Below are positions 16,247-24,709 of a DNA stretch of 64,000 bases, piece after piece (position 1 is the first letter of the stretch; every line of letters begins with the position of its first letter). Source of the DNA: CALNXN01 sp942490645 (lineage in GTDB: Bacteria > Pseudomonadota > Alphaproteobacteria > Rhodobacterales > Rhodobacteraceae). A program made the position numbers and the translations under genes. The notes beneath the pieces were generated by a model. That model was not told the origin of the DNA and made no database searches. It was given only the letters and a program-made list of their open reading frames with translations. The stretch is taken from the NCBI GenBank assembly GCA_942490645.1, contig CALNXN010000005.1, positions 62,001 through 126,000 of the forward strand. The letters are read 5' to 3'.

Positions 16247-16762
16247 TTAGCCGCCGGGCAGCAACCGCTCAATGGCGCCAGTGACTTTGCCTGACATCGG
16301 CCGCACCCGCGACCCCCAGGTTTCCACCACGGCACCGTCGGGACCGATCAGCACCTTGTTGAAATTCCACCGCGGCACAAACCCCGTCTGGGCGGCCACT
16401 TCGCGGTAAAACGGATGGGCCTGTTGACCGATTACATGGGTGATGTCGGCCATCGGCATATCCAGTCCAAAGCTGATCTCGCAGAACTCCTTGACCTCTT
16501 CGGCCGATGCAAGCTCTTGGTTGAAATCGTCAGACGGAACCGCCAGTACCACAAGGCCACGGTCCTTGTACGTGTCATAGAGCCTTTGCAGACCCTCATA
16601 TTGATAGGTGAACCCGCATTGCGAGGCCGTATTCACTACCAGAACCGGCTTGCCGGCCCACGCGCTCATGTCGTGGGTACCGCCGTCGATATTCGCGAAA
16701 CGGTGCCCCGCGTGGGCTGTCGTGGCCAGCATTAGTGTCATCAGAATTGCGATCAAACGCAT
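16247..16762 (-). CDS. glutathione peroxidase family protein, periplasmic
   Basis: This 171-residue thiol peroxidase has an N-terminal signal peptide (1-18, ending TTAHA). The catalytic tetrad is visible: Cys49 in NTASQCGFT, Gln82 in DDFNQE, and Trp132-Asn133 in RWNFNK. It uses Cys rather than selenocysteine. It should reduce hydroperoxides in the periplasm, probably with thioredoxin-like donors. AGGAGG lies eight bases before ATG 16762. It is divergent from the msrB-msrA pair, so the neighbourhood is devoted to oxidative damage. Confidence 0.9.
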   Translation of the reverse strand: MRLIAILMTLMLATTAHAGHRFANIDGGTHDMSAWAGKPVLVVNTASQCGFTYQYEGLQRLYDTYKDRGLVVLAVPSDDFNQELASAEEVKEFCEISFGLDMPMADITHVIGQQAHPFYREVAAQTGFVPRWNFNKVLIGPDGAVVETWGSRVRPMSGKVTGAIERLLPGG

Positions 16763-16896
16763 GATCTTGTCCTCCTGTTGCATTAGATACGTAGGAAACG
16801 GCGCTGCGGTTTCAAAGCAACCGGCAAAAATCCCCCCTTTTCAAACTTCCCTTGCACCCCATTTACTAGAACAAAGAGGAAAAGGGAGTTTCCACC

Positions 16897-17346
16897 ATGC
16901 CCCAATACGCCAAGACACCCGAAGCATTGGCTGCTTTGTCGGCGGAAGAATTCTACGTCACACAGAAATCCGGCACAGAACGCCCCGGCACTGGCAAGCT
17001 GCTGGGCAACAAGGAGCCGGGCATATATGTGGACATTGTCAGCGGCGAGCCGCTCTTTGCGTCGGCAGACAAATACGAAAGCGGCTGCGGCTGGCCAAGC
17101 TTCACCAAGCCGATCGAGCCTGCGCATGTACAAGAGCTGTCCGACCGGACCCTTGGCATGGTCCGCACAGAAGTGCGCAGCACCCATGGGGACAGCCATT
17201 TGGGCCATGTGTTCCCTGACGGGCCTGCCGATCGTGGGGGGCTGCGGTATTGCATCAATTCGGCGTCGCTCCGCTTTGTTCACCGCGACGACATGGAGGC
17301 CGAAGGATACGGCGCTTATTTGGATCAAGTGGAGGACGTAGCATGA
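16897..17346 (+). CDS. msrB: peptide-methionine (R)-S-oxide reductase
   Basis: This 149-residue MsrB reduces methionine-R-sulfoxide. The catalytic Cys119 is in RYCINSASLRF and the substrate segment SGCGWPSF is at 62-69, with Cys64 a possible resolving residue. The two CxxC pairs that bind structural zinc in many MsrBs are absent (the second site reads STHGDSH), so this is the zinc-free form. GGGAG precedes the start. The stop overlaps msrA by 4 bp (ATGA), so the two stereospecific reductases are made together. No signal peptide, so cytosolic. Confidence 0.93.
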   Translation: MPQYAKTPEALAALSAEEFYVTQKSGTERPGTGKLLGNKEPGIYVDIVSGEPLFASADKYESGCGWPSFTKPIEPAHVQELSDRTLGMVRTEVRSTHGDSHLGHVFPDGPADRGGLRYCINSASLRFVHRDDMEAEGYGAYLDQVEDVA

Positions 17347-17864
17347 GCACAGAACGCGCAGTACTGGCGGGTGGATGTTTCTGGGGTATGCAGGATCTGA
17401 TCCGCAAGAAACCCGGCGTGGTATCGACCCGCGTGGGATACACCGGCGGCGACGTGGCACATGCAACCTATCGCAACCACGGCACCCACGCCGAAGGGAT
17501 CGAGATCATCTTTGACCCGGCAACCATTAGCTACCGCGAGATTTTGGAGTTCTTCTTTCAGATCCATGACCCAACGACGCCAAACCGTCAGGGCAATGAC
17601 CGCGGGCTCAGCTATCGCTCGGCGATCTACTTCGTTGATGACGCGCAAAAAGCCGTGGCCCATGACACGATTGCCGATGTGGAAGCCTCGGGCTTGTGGC
17701 CCGGCAAAGTCGTGACCGAAGTCGAGCCTGTCTCGGACTTCTGGGAGGCCGAACCAGAGCATCAAGACTATCTGGAGCGTATTCCAAATGGCTACACCTG
17801 CCATTTTGTTCGCCCAGGCTGGGTCTTGCCCCGACGGGACACAAAAACACAAGCGGCAGAATAA
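17343..17864 (+). CDS. msrA: peptide-methionine (S)-S-oxide reductase
   Basis: This 173-residue MsrA has catalytic Cys12 in GGCFWG, VGYTGG, and the late DYLERIPNGYTCHF region. It reduces methionine-S-sulfoxide in proteins and free methionine. ATG 17343 overlaps the msrB stop; the longer frame back to 17250 is antisense-like extension inside msrB. Together with the upstream glutathione peroxidase this forms a repair block. It is probably followed by a separate transcript for the chemoreceptor after 82 bp. Confidence 0.93.
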   Translation: MSTERAVLAGGCFWGMQDLIRKKPGVVSTRVGYTGGDVAHATYRNHGTHAEGIEIIFDPATISYREILEFFFQIHDPTTPNRQGNDRGLSYRSAIYFVDDAQKAVAHDTIADVEASGLWPGKVVTEVEPVSDFWEAEPEHQDYLERIPNGYTCHFVRPGWVLPRRDTKTQAAE

Positions 17865-17946
17865 GATAATCCGTCGCCAACGGGTGGCATAAAGAGCATT
17901 TTAACGACTTTTCTTCAAAACGAGCGCATCAAAGCAGGAGATTCTG

Positions 17947-20016
17947 ATGCGCTTGTTTTCCGCTCGACGTGCAACCAATGAAACATCTTATTCTGAAACG
18001 GATGCATTTCTGGCCGCGATGGACAAAACCCTCGCAATCGCCTGGTTTGATCTGACTGGCAAAGTAATCAAAGCCAACGCGCTGTTCTGCGATATGCTTG
18101 AGTATGCGGTCGAGGACATCGTCGGAGTGCCCCACTCCGCGTTCGTTGAAGTTGACAAGCTTCACTCCAAGGCCGAAACCGCCTATCTCGCCGCGTTGAA
18201 GGATGGCAAGGCCTCGACCGATACCGTTCCACGACACACCAAGAGCGGCCGCAAACTCTGGCTGGAGGCGACCTACCTGCCGATTGCGGGGGCCGACGGC
18301 GACATCACACGTATCGCCAAGATTGCGCGCGACGTGACGACGGACTTCGAGGCAACACAAAGCCAAGTACAACAATACAGTGCGATCTCTGATCAAAACG
18401 CGATCATCATATTTGGCCTGGACGGAACCATCATCGAAGCCAACAAGAACTTCACGGATACGATGGGTTACACCCGCGAAGAGATCATCGGCAAGAAACA
18501 CCGTATGTTTGTTCATGAAGAGTATGGCGCGAGTGAAAAATACACGGCGTTCTGGCAGCATGTTTCCAACGGGGACAGCCATATTGGGATTTTCAAACGG
18601 TTCAAGAAGGACGGCTCTGCGATCTGGCTCCAATCCATCTACACGCCTGTATTTGACACCGACGGCAAGCAGGTCAGCGTGATCAAAACGGCCAGAGATG
18701 TAACCGCACAGGAAATCGCGACAAACCAGGTTTCCGAAGAAAACGAAGATCAGGCGATGATCGAATTTGACTTGCAAGGTGTTGTTCGCAACGCCAGCAA
18801 GGCGTTTCTTGATGCGGTCGGGTATTCCCTGGAGGAAATTCGAGGCAAGCATCACCGAATATTCATGTTCGACGAGGATGCGGCCAAACCCGAATATGCT
18901 GAACATTGGGCACATCTTGTGTCCGGGCAATACCACATGGGCGAGTTTCGCCGCCGCCGGAAAAACGGCGAAGAGCTGTGGATCTCTGCGACATATGCAC
19001 CAGTGTTCGGACCGGATGGCAAACCCGTGAAAATCGTCAAATCGGCCAGCGACATCACCCCGCGCATAAAGGCCGTCAAATACTTACGAGCCGCGATCGG
19101 GCGCTTGTCAAACGGGGACCTGTCCCAGTCCATCCACGAAGAATTTTCTCCTGAATTCGAAGCCGTGCGTCAGGATTTCAACGCAGCACAGATGCATCTG
19201 CGAAAAGCGATCAGTGATGTTGTCCATTCCACGCAGGAAATCCACAGTGGCACGTCCGAAATTTCCAAAGCCACAGGTGATTTGAGCAGCCGGACCGAAA
19301 GCCAGGCCGCAGCGCTTGAGCAGACCGCTGCGGCGGTGCGCGAAATGGCGGCATCTGTCAAATCAACATCCGATATATCAGACCGAACCCAAGACCTTGT
19401 CGTCAAGGCAAAGTCGCACACCCAGGCCAGCACCGGGGTGATGTCGGAAGCCCGCTCCGCGATGGATGCCATTTCCACCAGTTCTGACGAGATATCTCAG
19501 ATCACCTCGGTGATCGAAGACATCGCCTTTCAAACCAATTTGCTGGCTCTGAACGCTGGCGTCGAAGCCGCGCGCGCCGGGGAAGCCGGACGGGGTTTTG
19601 CGGTGGTCGCCTCTGAAGTCCGGGCCCTTGCGCTGCGATCATCGGAGGCCGCGACACGCATTGCCGCCTTGATTGCCACTTCGGCTGGGCAGGTGGAGCA
19701 AGGCGTGGGCCTTGTTTCCAAAACCAGCGAGTCGCTGTCTGATATCAACGGGTTCGTCACGGAGATCGACCAGATGGTCGCCAGCATCGCAACCGCCGCC
19801 CGCGAGCAGGCAGCAGGCTTGACGGAAATCAACTCGGCAATCGGGAATCTCGACGAAGTAACACAGAAAAACGCCGCCATGTTCGAAGAAACCAACGCCG
19901 CAACGCAACTGTTGTCCAACGAGGTTCAGTCACTCAGCGGAACCACCCAAGCGTTTCAACTAAGCGAAGAAACGAAGAACACGAACGCGGATTCAGTACA
20001 AAAACTCGCGTCGTGA
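17947..20016 (+). CDS. methyl-accepting chemotaxis protein, cytosolic, three PAS domains
   Basis: This 689-residue chemoreceptor has no transmembrane segment. Three PAS domains lie at about 15-130, 140-252 and 265-375, the second and third alike and each ending with a DVT or DIT motif. A linker leads to the signalling domain (about 440-670), whose hairpin tip reads AFQTNLLALNAGVEAARAGE and binds CheA/CheW. There is no C-terminal NWETF-type pentapeptide. The PAS domains could bind haem or flavin and sense redox or oxygen. AGGAG precedes the start. No che genes are in the window. Confidence 0.9.
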   Translation: MRLFSARRATNETSYSETDAFLAAMDKTLAIAWFDLTGKVIKANALFCDMLEYAVEDIVGVPHSAFVEVDKLHSKAETAYLAALKDGKASTDTVPRHTKSGRKLWLEATYLPIAGADGDITRIAKIARDVTTDFEATQSQVQQYSAISDQNAIIIFGLDGTIIEANKNFTDTMGYTREEIIGKKHRMFVHEEYGASEKYTAFWQHVSNGDSHIGIFKRFKKDGSAIWLQSIYTPVFDTDGKQVSVIKTARDVTAQEIATNQVSEENEDQAMIEFDLQGVVRNASKAFLDAVGYSLEEIRGKHHRIFMFDEDAAKPEYAEHWAHLVSGQYHMGEFRRRRKNGEELWISATYAPVFGPDGKPVKIVKSASDITPRIKAVKYLRAAIGRLSNGDLSQSIHEEFSPEFEAVRQDFNAAQMHLRKAISDVVHSTQEIHSGTSEISKATGDLSSRTESQAAALEQTAAAVREMAASVKSTSDISDRTQDLVVKAKSHTQASTGVMSEARSAMDAISTSSDEISQITSVIEDIAFQTNLLALNAGVEAARAGEAGRGFAVVASEVRALALRSSEAATRIAALIATSAGQVEQGVGLVSKTSESLSDINGFVTEIDQMVASIATAAREQAAGLTEINSAIGNLDEVTQKNAAMFEETNAATQLLSNEVQSLSGTTQAFQLSEETKNTNADSVQKLAS

Positions 20017-20027
20017 GAGAGCGCTGA

Positions 20028-22034
20028 TTAACCAACGGCAACACGTGGGCGCCCAGCGGCTTCTACGGTGATGGTCGCCTCGACAAAAATGTCGCGCGAT
20101 TCAACGCCGGCCGTGCGGATATCGCGCTCGACTTTGATCTGAATGTCGGCAGCGCCCGCAGCGATGGCCTGTTCCTGCGCAGCCTGTCGCAGGTCATCCT
20201 CCAGCAAGGCCAGAGCGGCATCCTGATCGGCGAAATCAATGGGTCCATCGGCCAGATGTACCCGGTATTTGCCCTCACTGGGTGACGTGACCGTTCCGCT
20301 CCGGCGCATCGTCACACGCCCCACAACAGCGCCGATCGCGTTGGCGACCCCAGCGTACTGAGGCAAGATCATCTGAGTGCCCAACCTTGCTCCGACAGCC
20401 GGGTAATAGGTCTGGGCCGACGCGCCCAATCCAACAACCGGTACATTCAGACCTATATCCATCCGCAACAACCCGCGATGGTTCGACAGTCCGCGCCGGG
20501 TCAATTCGTGGCGGGCCAAAATATCTGCCGACCCGGCAAAGCCGTGCTCTTCTTCTTCGAAAACGGTTTCCAGCACGGCATCGACTGTCTGTTCGGTCAA
20601 CTGATCGACGATGATCTGCGCCATCACGTCCGGATCACGCGCCAAGGCGTGGCCAGACCCTGTTCGTCTGCGCCCAAACACCTCAAGTGCTTTTCGCGCA
20701 GCATCCACATCCCACGCTTCGCTACGCCCCAAAACGTGGCTCGCATCCGTGGGCGTTATTCCTGACATTTGAACCAACCCCTGCTCGACCAATCGCCGCA
20801 AAGCACCCTGCTCAATGCGAGCAAGCACAACATGCTCCAATGGAAGAACCTGATCACCTATCCGCGCCATCAGGGTTTCTTCGCGCGCGCCCAACCCATG
20901 CGCCGCCACCCCTGGCACTGCGCGTACAAACCGCCCGTCATGCTCGGCCGGTGTGGCACTGCGCAGCTGTTGATCCAGCACGCGGTGCACGACATCAGGC
21001 GCGACATGCGCCAGCAGTGCAATTGGCAAAACCCGCCGAGGCCCCAAGGTCACCCCGCCGGTCAAGCCTTCCGACACGAAATGGACCTCGCTGTCACCGC
21101 CCAGTCCTTTGGTCCGCATCGCCACGGCCTCGACCATCGTGCGGTATGCACCCACCCGTGCGCCCGCCGGATCAATCGCTGGGCGCCCATCCTTCAAAAC
21201 GGCAACATCTGTCGTTGTTCCACCGATGTCGCTGACCACCGCGTGATCAATGCCTGTTAACCAGCGCGCACCGACGATTGACGCAGCAGGCCCGCTCAAG
21301 ATTGTTTCGATCGGGGTTTGACGCGCCTGAACACTCGAAATCAACGCCCCATCCCCACGCACCACCATCAGCGGCGCCGCTATCCCCAGATCGGCAAGCG
21401 TGTCTTCTGCGCGACCAATCAAACGGTCGATCATACCGATCAACCGCGCATTCAGCACAGCCGTCATGGCGCGTTTTGGGCCGTTCAATTTGGCCGACAA
21501 CTGGTGCGAAGCAGAGACCGGTCGCGTGCTGCGTTCTGCCACCAAAGCTGCTGCGCGCACCTCATGGGCGGGGTTTCGCGTGGCAAATTGGCTGGCCACT
21601 GCAAAACCGCTCACCTCAGCACCGTGCGCGTCTATGAAAGCGCAAATCGCGTTCTCATCCAACGGTTCGGCCTCGCCACCTGCATGATTGTGCCCGCCGG
21701 CACAGATCAAAACCGGATCACCCTTCAGCGCATCGGCGAGACCCTGAGTTTCCAGATCGCGCGCCTTGAACCCGATATAGATCAGGGCGACGCGCCCGCC
21801 CTGTCCTTCCACCAGCGCATTGGTCGCAAGCGTCGTCGACAGCGATGCCATAGAAATCTGATGCGCTTCGATCTTGGATTGCGCCAGCACGTCACGTACC
21901 GCCGCGCCGACGCCTACGGCCAAATCTTCCCGTGTGGTCAATGCCTTGGCCCATGCCAAAACCTCGATCTCGTCCCGGATCAAAACAGCATCCGTATAGG
22001 TGCCGCCGGTGTCCACGCCCAACAGCACAGCCAT
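20028..22034 (-). CDS. hydantoinase/oxoprolinase family protein (HyuA-like)
   Basis: This 668-residue protein opens LLGVDTGGTYTDAVLI, the ATP-binding acidic loop of the actin-like fold, and has the second phosphate loop VSDIGGTTTDVAVLKDG near 275. This matches the N-methylhydantoinase A / 5-oxoprolinase alpha family, which opens cyclic amides using ATP. I chose ATG 22034 with AAGGAG upstream. A HyuB partner is not adjacent, which is unusual because the two subunits normally sit together. The substrate is unknown. It is convergent with the chemoreceptor and 65 bp downstream of queG. Confidence 0.85.
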   Translation of the reverse strand: MAVLLGVDTGGTYTDAVLIRDEIEVLAWAKALTTREDLAVGVGAAVRDVLAQSKIEAHQISMASLSTTLATNALVEGQGGRVALIYIGFKARDLETQGLADALKGDPVLICAGGHNHAGGEAEPLDENAICAFIDAHGAEVSGFAVASQFATRNPAHEVRAAALVAERSTRPVSASHQLSAKLNGPKRAMTAVLNARLIGMIDRLIGRAEDTLADLGIAAPLMVVRGDGALISSVQARQTPIETILSGPAASIVGARWLTGIDHAVVSDIGGTTTDVAVLKDGRPAIDPAGARVGAYRTMVEAVAMRTKGLGGDSEVHFVSEGLTGGVTLGPRRVLPIALLAHVAPDVVHRVLDQQLRSATPAEHDGRFVRAVPGVAAHGLGAREETLMARIGDQVLPLEHVVLARIEQGALRRLVEQGLVQMSGITPTDASHVLGRSEAWDVDAARKALEVFGRRRTGSGHALARDPDVMAQIIVDQLTEQTVDAVLETVFEEEEHGFAGSADILARHELTRRGLSNHRGLLRMDIGLNVPVVGLGASAQTYYPAVGARLGTQMILPQYAGVANAIGAVVGRVTMRRSGTVTSPSEGKYRVHLADGPIDFADQDAALALLEDDLRQAAQEQAIAAGAADIQIKVERDIRTAGVESRDIFVEATITVEAAGRPRVAVG

Positions 22035-22099
22035 CGGTCTCTCCTTTTTCACTGCGTTCGGATGTAGCGATCTATGCGCCAGATGCCAGCCTTATTGCG

Positions 22100-23137
22100 T
22101 CACAGATCGGCCAATTGCGCCATCGCCCAGTGGGCCGCGTCTCTCACCGTTTCATCCGCGTCTTCTGTCAGCGCCTGCGCCCGCTCACGTAAACACGGGT
22201 CTCCCGAATTCCCGATTGCATACAATACGTTGCGGATAAAGCGGTTACGCCCGATACGCTTGATCGGAGAACCAGAGAACAAGGTTCTGAACGCCGCGTC
22301 ATCCAACTGAGCCAGATCCGCAAGCCGTGGTGCGGTCAATTCAGCGCGCGCGCTCAATCGAATATCCCGTGCTGCGACGGCAAACTTGTTCCAGGGACAG
22401 ACCGCAAGACAATCGTCACAACCGTAAATCCGATTACCCATCTTGGCCCGCAGCTCCACATCAACCGGCCCCTCATGCTCAATCGTCAAATAAGAAATGC
22501 AGCGCCGCGCATCGAGCTGATAAGGTGCCGGAAATGCAGCCGTCGGGCACACATCAAGGCACGCGCGGCACGTTCCGCAATGATCGCTTTCCGGCACATC
22601 CGGTTCCAGCTCCAGCGTCGTAAAAACAGAGCCTAAAAAGACCCAATTCCCCATATCACGGCTGACCAAGTTGGTATGTTTGCCCTGCCATCCCAGTCCC
22701 GCCGCCTGCGCCAGTGCCTTTTCGGGAACCGGCGCTGTGTCCACAAACACCTTCACCGCGCCGCCGCCTTCCGCAATCAGCCAACGTGCCAACCGCTTGA
22801 GACGTTTCTTGACGACATCATGATAATCACGCCCCTGCGCATAGACGGATATGGCGCCACGATCCCGCGCACCCAAAATCTCCAGCGGATCATGCTCAGG
22901 TGTATAGCTCTCGGCCAGCATCACCACAGACCGCGCCTCCGGCCAAAGTGCAGCAGGGTTGCCCCGCCAATGCATCCGCTCGGCCATCCACCCCATCTGA
23001 CCATGATACCTGGCTTCCACAAAGGCCGCCAACCGCTCAGGCACCTCAGGCACGGAACCTGGCGTACAGATTCGCGCCGCGACAAACCCCTCCTGCAGAG
23101 CCTGCGCGATCAGACGCGCCTTCAGACCCTCTGACAT
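22100..23137 (-). CDS. queG: epoxyqueuosine reductase
   Basis: This 345-residue iron-sulfur cobalamin enzyme performs the last step of queuosine synthesis, reducing epoxyqueuosine in tRNA. Two 4Fe-4S sets are visible: Cys187/190/193/197 and Cys240/243/247 with Cys213. The catalytic Asp133 is in VDTAPVPEKALA. A HEAT-like tail follows near 300. The longest frame begins 22 residues earlier, but that extension translates intergenic repeat copy C; ATG 23137 is the conserved start, and the GAAAGGAAG end of the repeat serves as its ribosome site. It follows the GST gene in the same direction. Confidence 0.93.
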   Translation of the reverse strand: MSEGLKARLIAQALQEGFVAARICTPGSVPEVPERLAAFVEARYHGQMGWMAERMHWRGNPAALWPEARSVVMLAESYTPEHDPLEILGARDRGAISVYAQGRDYHDVVKKRLKRLARWLIAEGGGAVKVFVDTAPVPEKALAQAAGLGWQGKHTNLVSRDMGNWVFLGSVFTTLELEPDVPESDHCGTCRACLDVCPTAAFPAPYQLDARRCISYLTIEHEGPVDVELRAKMGNRIYGCDDCLAVCPWNKFAVAARDIRLSARAELTAPRLADLAQLDDAAFRTLFSGSPIKRIGRNRFIRNVLYAIGNSGDPCLRERAQALTEDADETVRDAAHWAMAQLADL

Positions 23138-23138
23138 A

Positions 23139-23201
23139 CTTCCTTTCGCCCCAAATACCTTCGGGGGGCGCCGCAAGGCGCGGGGGCAGACAGCCCCCTC
23201 C
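23139..23201 (-). repeat. intergenic repeat copy C, carries the queG ribosome-binding site
   Basis: Read leftward, the element starts 12 bp after the GST stop codon with a GGGGGC-N5-GCCCCC hairpin and ends AGGTATTT-N3-GCGAAAGGAAG directly at the queG start. It matches copies at 1683-1723 and 1842-1898. Confidence 0.6.
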
Positions 23202-23212
23202 ACATAGATGCG

Positions 23213-23878
23213 TCAGAAATCGAGGTCATTGTAATGCCGAGGCGGCGGAAACCCGGACACCTGATCCGCCAAAATACTGCGAAACGCGGGACGCGATTTC
23301 ACCTTGGCATACCAATCCTTGACGGCCTCGCTCCGATTCCAGTCCACATCCGAAATGTAATCAAGGCTCGACACATGTGCCGCTGCCGCAAAATCCGCCA
23401 AGGTCATCACGTCGCCCGCCAACCAACGCCGATGATCCAGCAGCCATTGCATGTAGTCCAGATGATACTTGATCGCCTTGGCCCCCGCCTTGATCGCGGT
23501 GCTGTCGGGATAGCCTTTGCCCATCACCTTCTTGTTGACCCGCTCGTACAACAGCTTTGACGTCACTTCAGAATGAAACTTGTCATCAAACCAGTTCACC
23601 AGCCGTCGCACTTCCAGCCGGGCCACCGGGTCTTTGGGCAGCAATGCGGGCTCCGGGCGCGTTTCTTCGATGTATTCACAAATCGCCGCACTCTCGGTCA
23701 TCGTCACACCGTCAAGCTTGAGAACAGGCACCTTGCCCGCCGGATTTCGGCGTAGAAAATCGCTGCTGGGCTCCCAGTAGCGTTCCTCAACCAGCTCCAC
23801 CTCGATCTTTTTCTCCGCAAGGCTCAGACGCACCTTGCGGCAGAAGGGGGACAAAGGAAAATGATACAAGCGCGCCAT
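23213..23878 (-). CDS. glutathione S-transferase family protein
   Basis: This 221-residue protein has a thioredoxin-like N-terminal domain (about 1-78: LYHFPLSPFCRKVRLSLAEK, NPAGKVPVL, MTESAAICEYIEE) that binds glutathione, and a helical C-terminal domain with WLAGDVMTLADFAAAAH. FCRK near residue 12 suggests a Cys- or Ser-type active site. I chose ATG 23878; the longer frame adds 12 residues without family support. It is 57 bp downstream of mtgA in the same direction. The substrate is unknown. Confidence 0.87.
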   Translation of the reverse strand: MARLYHFPLSPFCRKVRLSLAEKKIEVELVEERYWEPSSDFLRRNPAGKVPVLKLDGVTMTESAAICEYIEETRPEPALLPKDPVARLEVRRLVNWFDDKFHSEVTSKLLYERVNKKVMGKGYPDSTAIKAGAKAIKYHLDYMQWLLDHRRWLAGDVMTLADFAAAAHVSSLDYISDVDWNRSEAVKDWYAKVKSRPAFRSILADQVSGFPPPRHYNDLDF

Positions 23879-23935
23879 AGTGCAATTCCAAACTGTCGGT
23901 CTGTTGATCGTCAATGCCTGTTCAGTGTGGGTTTT

Positions 23936-24658
23936 TCAACTCTCGAAACAGTCCGCGCGCCCATCCACGCGAATCGTCGCCGCACCGTCCAGCACCTGTT
24001 GCGCACGCTTGCGCACAAAATCCGACGGCGACGAGGCCGAACGCCCCTTGGGATCCGGTAACAGCGCCGCCAGACGCGCCGCCTGTGCCGCCGTCAGCTT
24101 GTCGGGCGTGGTCTCAAAATAATGTTCGGCCGCCGCCTTCACGCCAAAAACCCCCTCATCGAACTCTGCCACATTGAGATAAACCTCGACGATCCGCCGC
24201 TTGGACCACAGGGCCTCCAGCAGCGGGGTCATCAACGCCTCCATCGCTTTGCGCGTATAGTTACGCCCGTGCCAGAGATAGACGTTCTTGACGACCTGTT
24301 GACTCAGCGTCGACGCCCCACGTGTTCCACCCTCATCAATCGCCTTTTTGATCGCTGGCAGGTCAAACCCCCAATGGGTACAGAAATTGGCATCTTCCGC
24401 CGCAACCACCGCACGGGCCATCACTGGCGCGATCTGCTCCATCGGCACCCATGTTTGCTCTATTCCGCCCAACCGGCGGCTTTCCTGCCACATATAGAGC
24501 GTGGTCGGCGGATTGATGAACCGCCACAGCAAAGTCAGCACGACAGCGAGCAAAAACAGCACCGCCAATGCCCGCAAGCCCCACCACAAGATCATCTTGC
24601 GTGCGGTCTGAAGCCGTGTGGGCTTGGCTTTGGCCCGTGTTCTGCTCTTTTTTGCCAT
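23936..24658 (-). CDS. mtgA: monofunctional biosynthetic peptidoglycan transglycosylase
   Basis: This 240-residue protein has a basic cytosolic tail, one membrane helix (about 24-46), and a GT51 glycosyltransferase domain. The catalytic Glu88 is in AAEDANFCTHWGFD, and ASTLSQQVVKNVYL and RIVEVYLNVAEF follow. It polymerises lipid II into glycan strands on the periplasmic face without a transpeptidase domain. Family length is usual (about 230-240). It is 51 bp downstream of gltB, separated by a perfect hairpin. Confidence 0.93.
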   Translation of the reverse strand: MAKKSRTRAKAKPTRLQTARKMILWWGLRALAVLFLLAVVLTLLWRFINPPTTLYMWQESRRLGGIEQTWVPMEQIAPVMARAVVAAEDANFCTHWGFDLPAIKKAIDEGGTRGASTLSQQVVKNVYLWHGRNYTRKAMEALMTPLLEALWSKRRIVEVYLNVAEFDEGVFGVKAAAEHYFETTPDKLTAAQAARLAALLPDPKGRSASSPSDFVRKRAQQVLDGAATIRVDGRADCFES

Positions 24659-24677
24659 GCGCCAGCTATAGGCACGC

Positions 24678-24701
24678 GTGAGAGGCTTGTGAACCTCTCA
24701 C
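24678..24701. terminator. hairpin between gltB and mtgA
   Basis: A perfect eight-pair stem GTGAGAGG/CCTCTCAC with an eight-base loop lies 9 bp after the gltB stop. Leftward it has no T run, so it is more likely a 3'-end stabiliser or an inefficient terminator for gltB. Confidence 0.45.
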
Positions 24702-24709
24702 TTGCTGTT

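Noticed and set aside
22100..23203. Longer queG start at 23203
   Set aside because: The extra 22 residues are translated from intergenic repeat copy C; the conserved start is ATG 23137.
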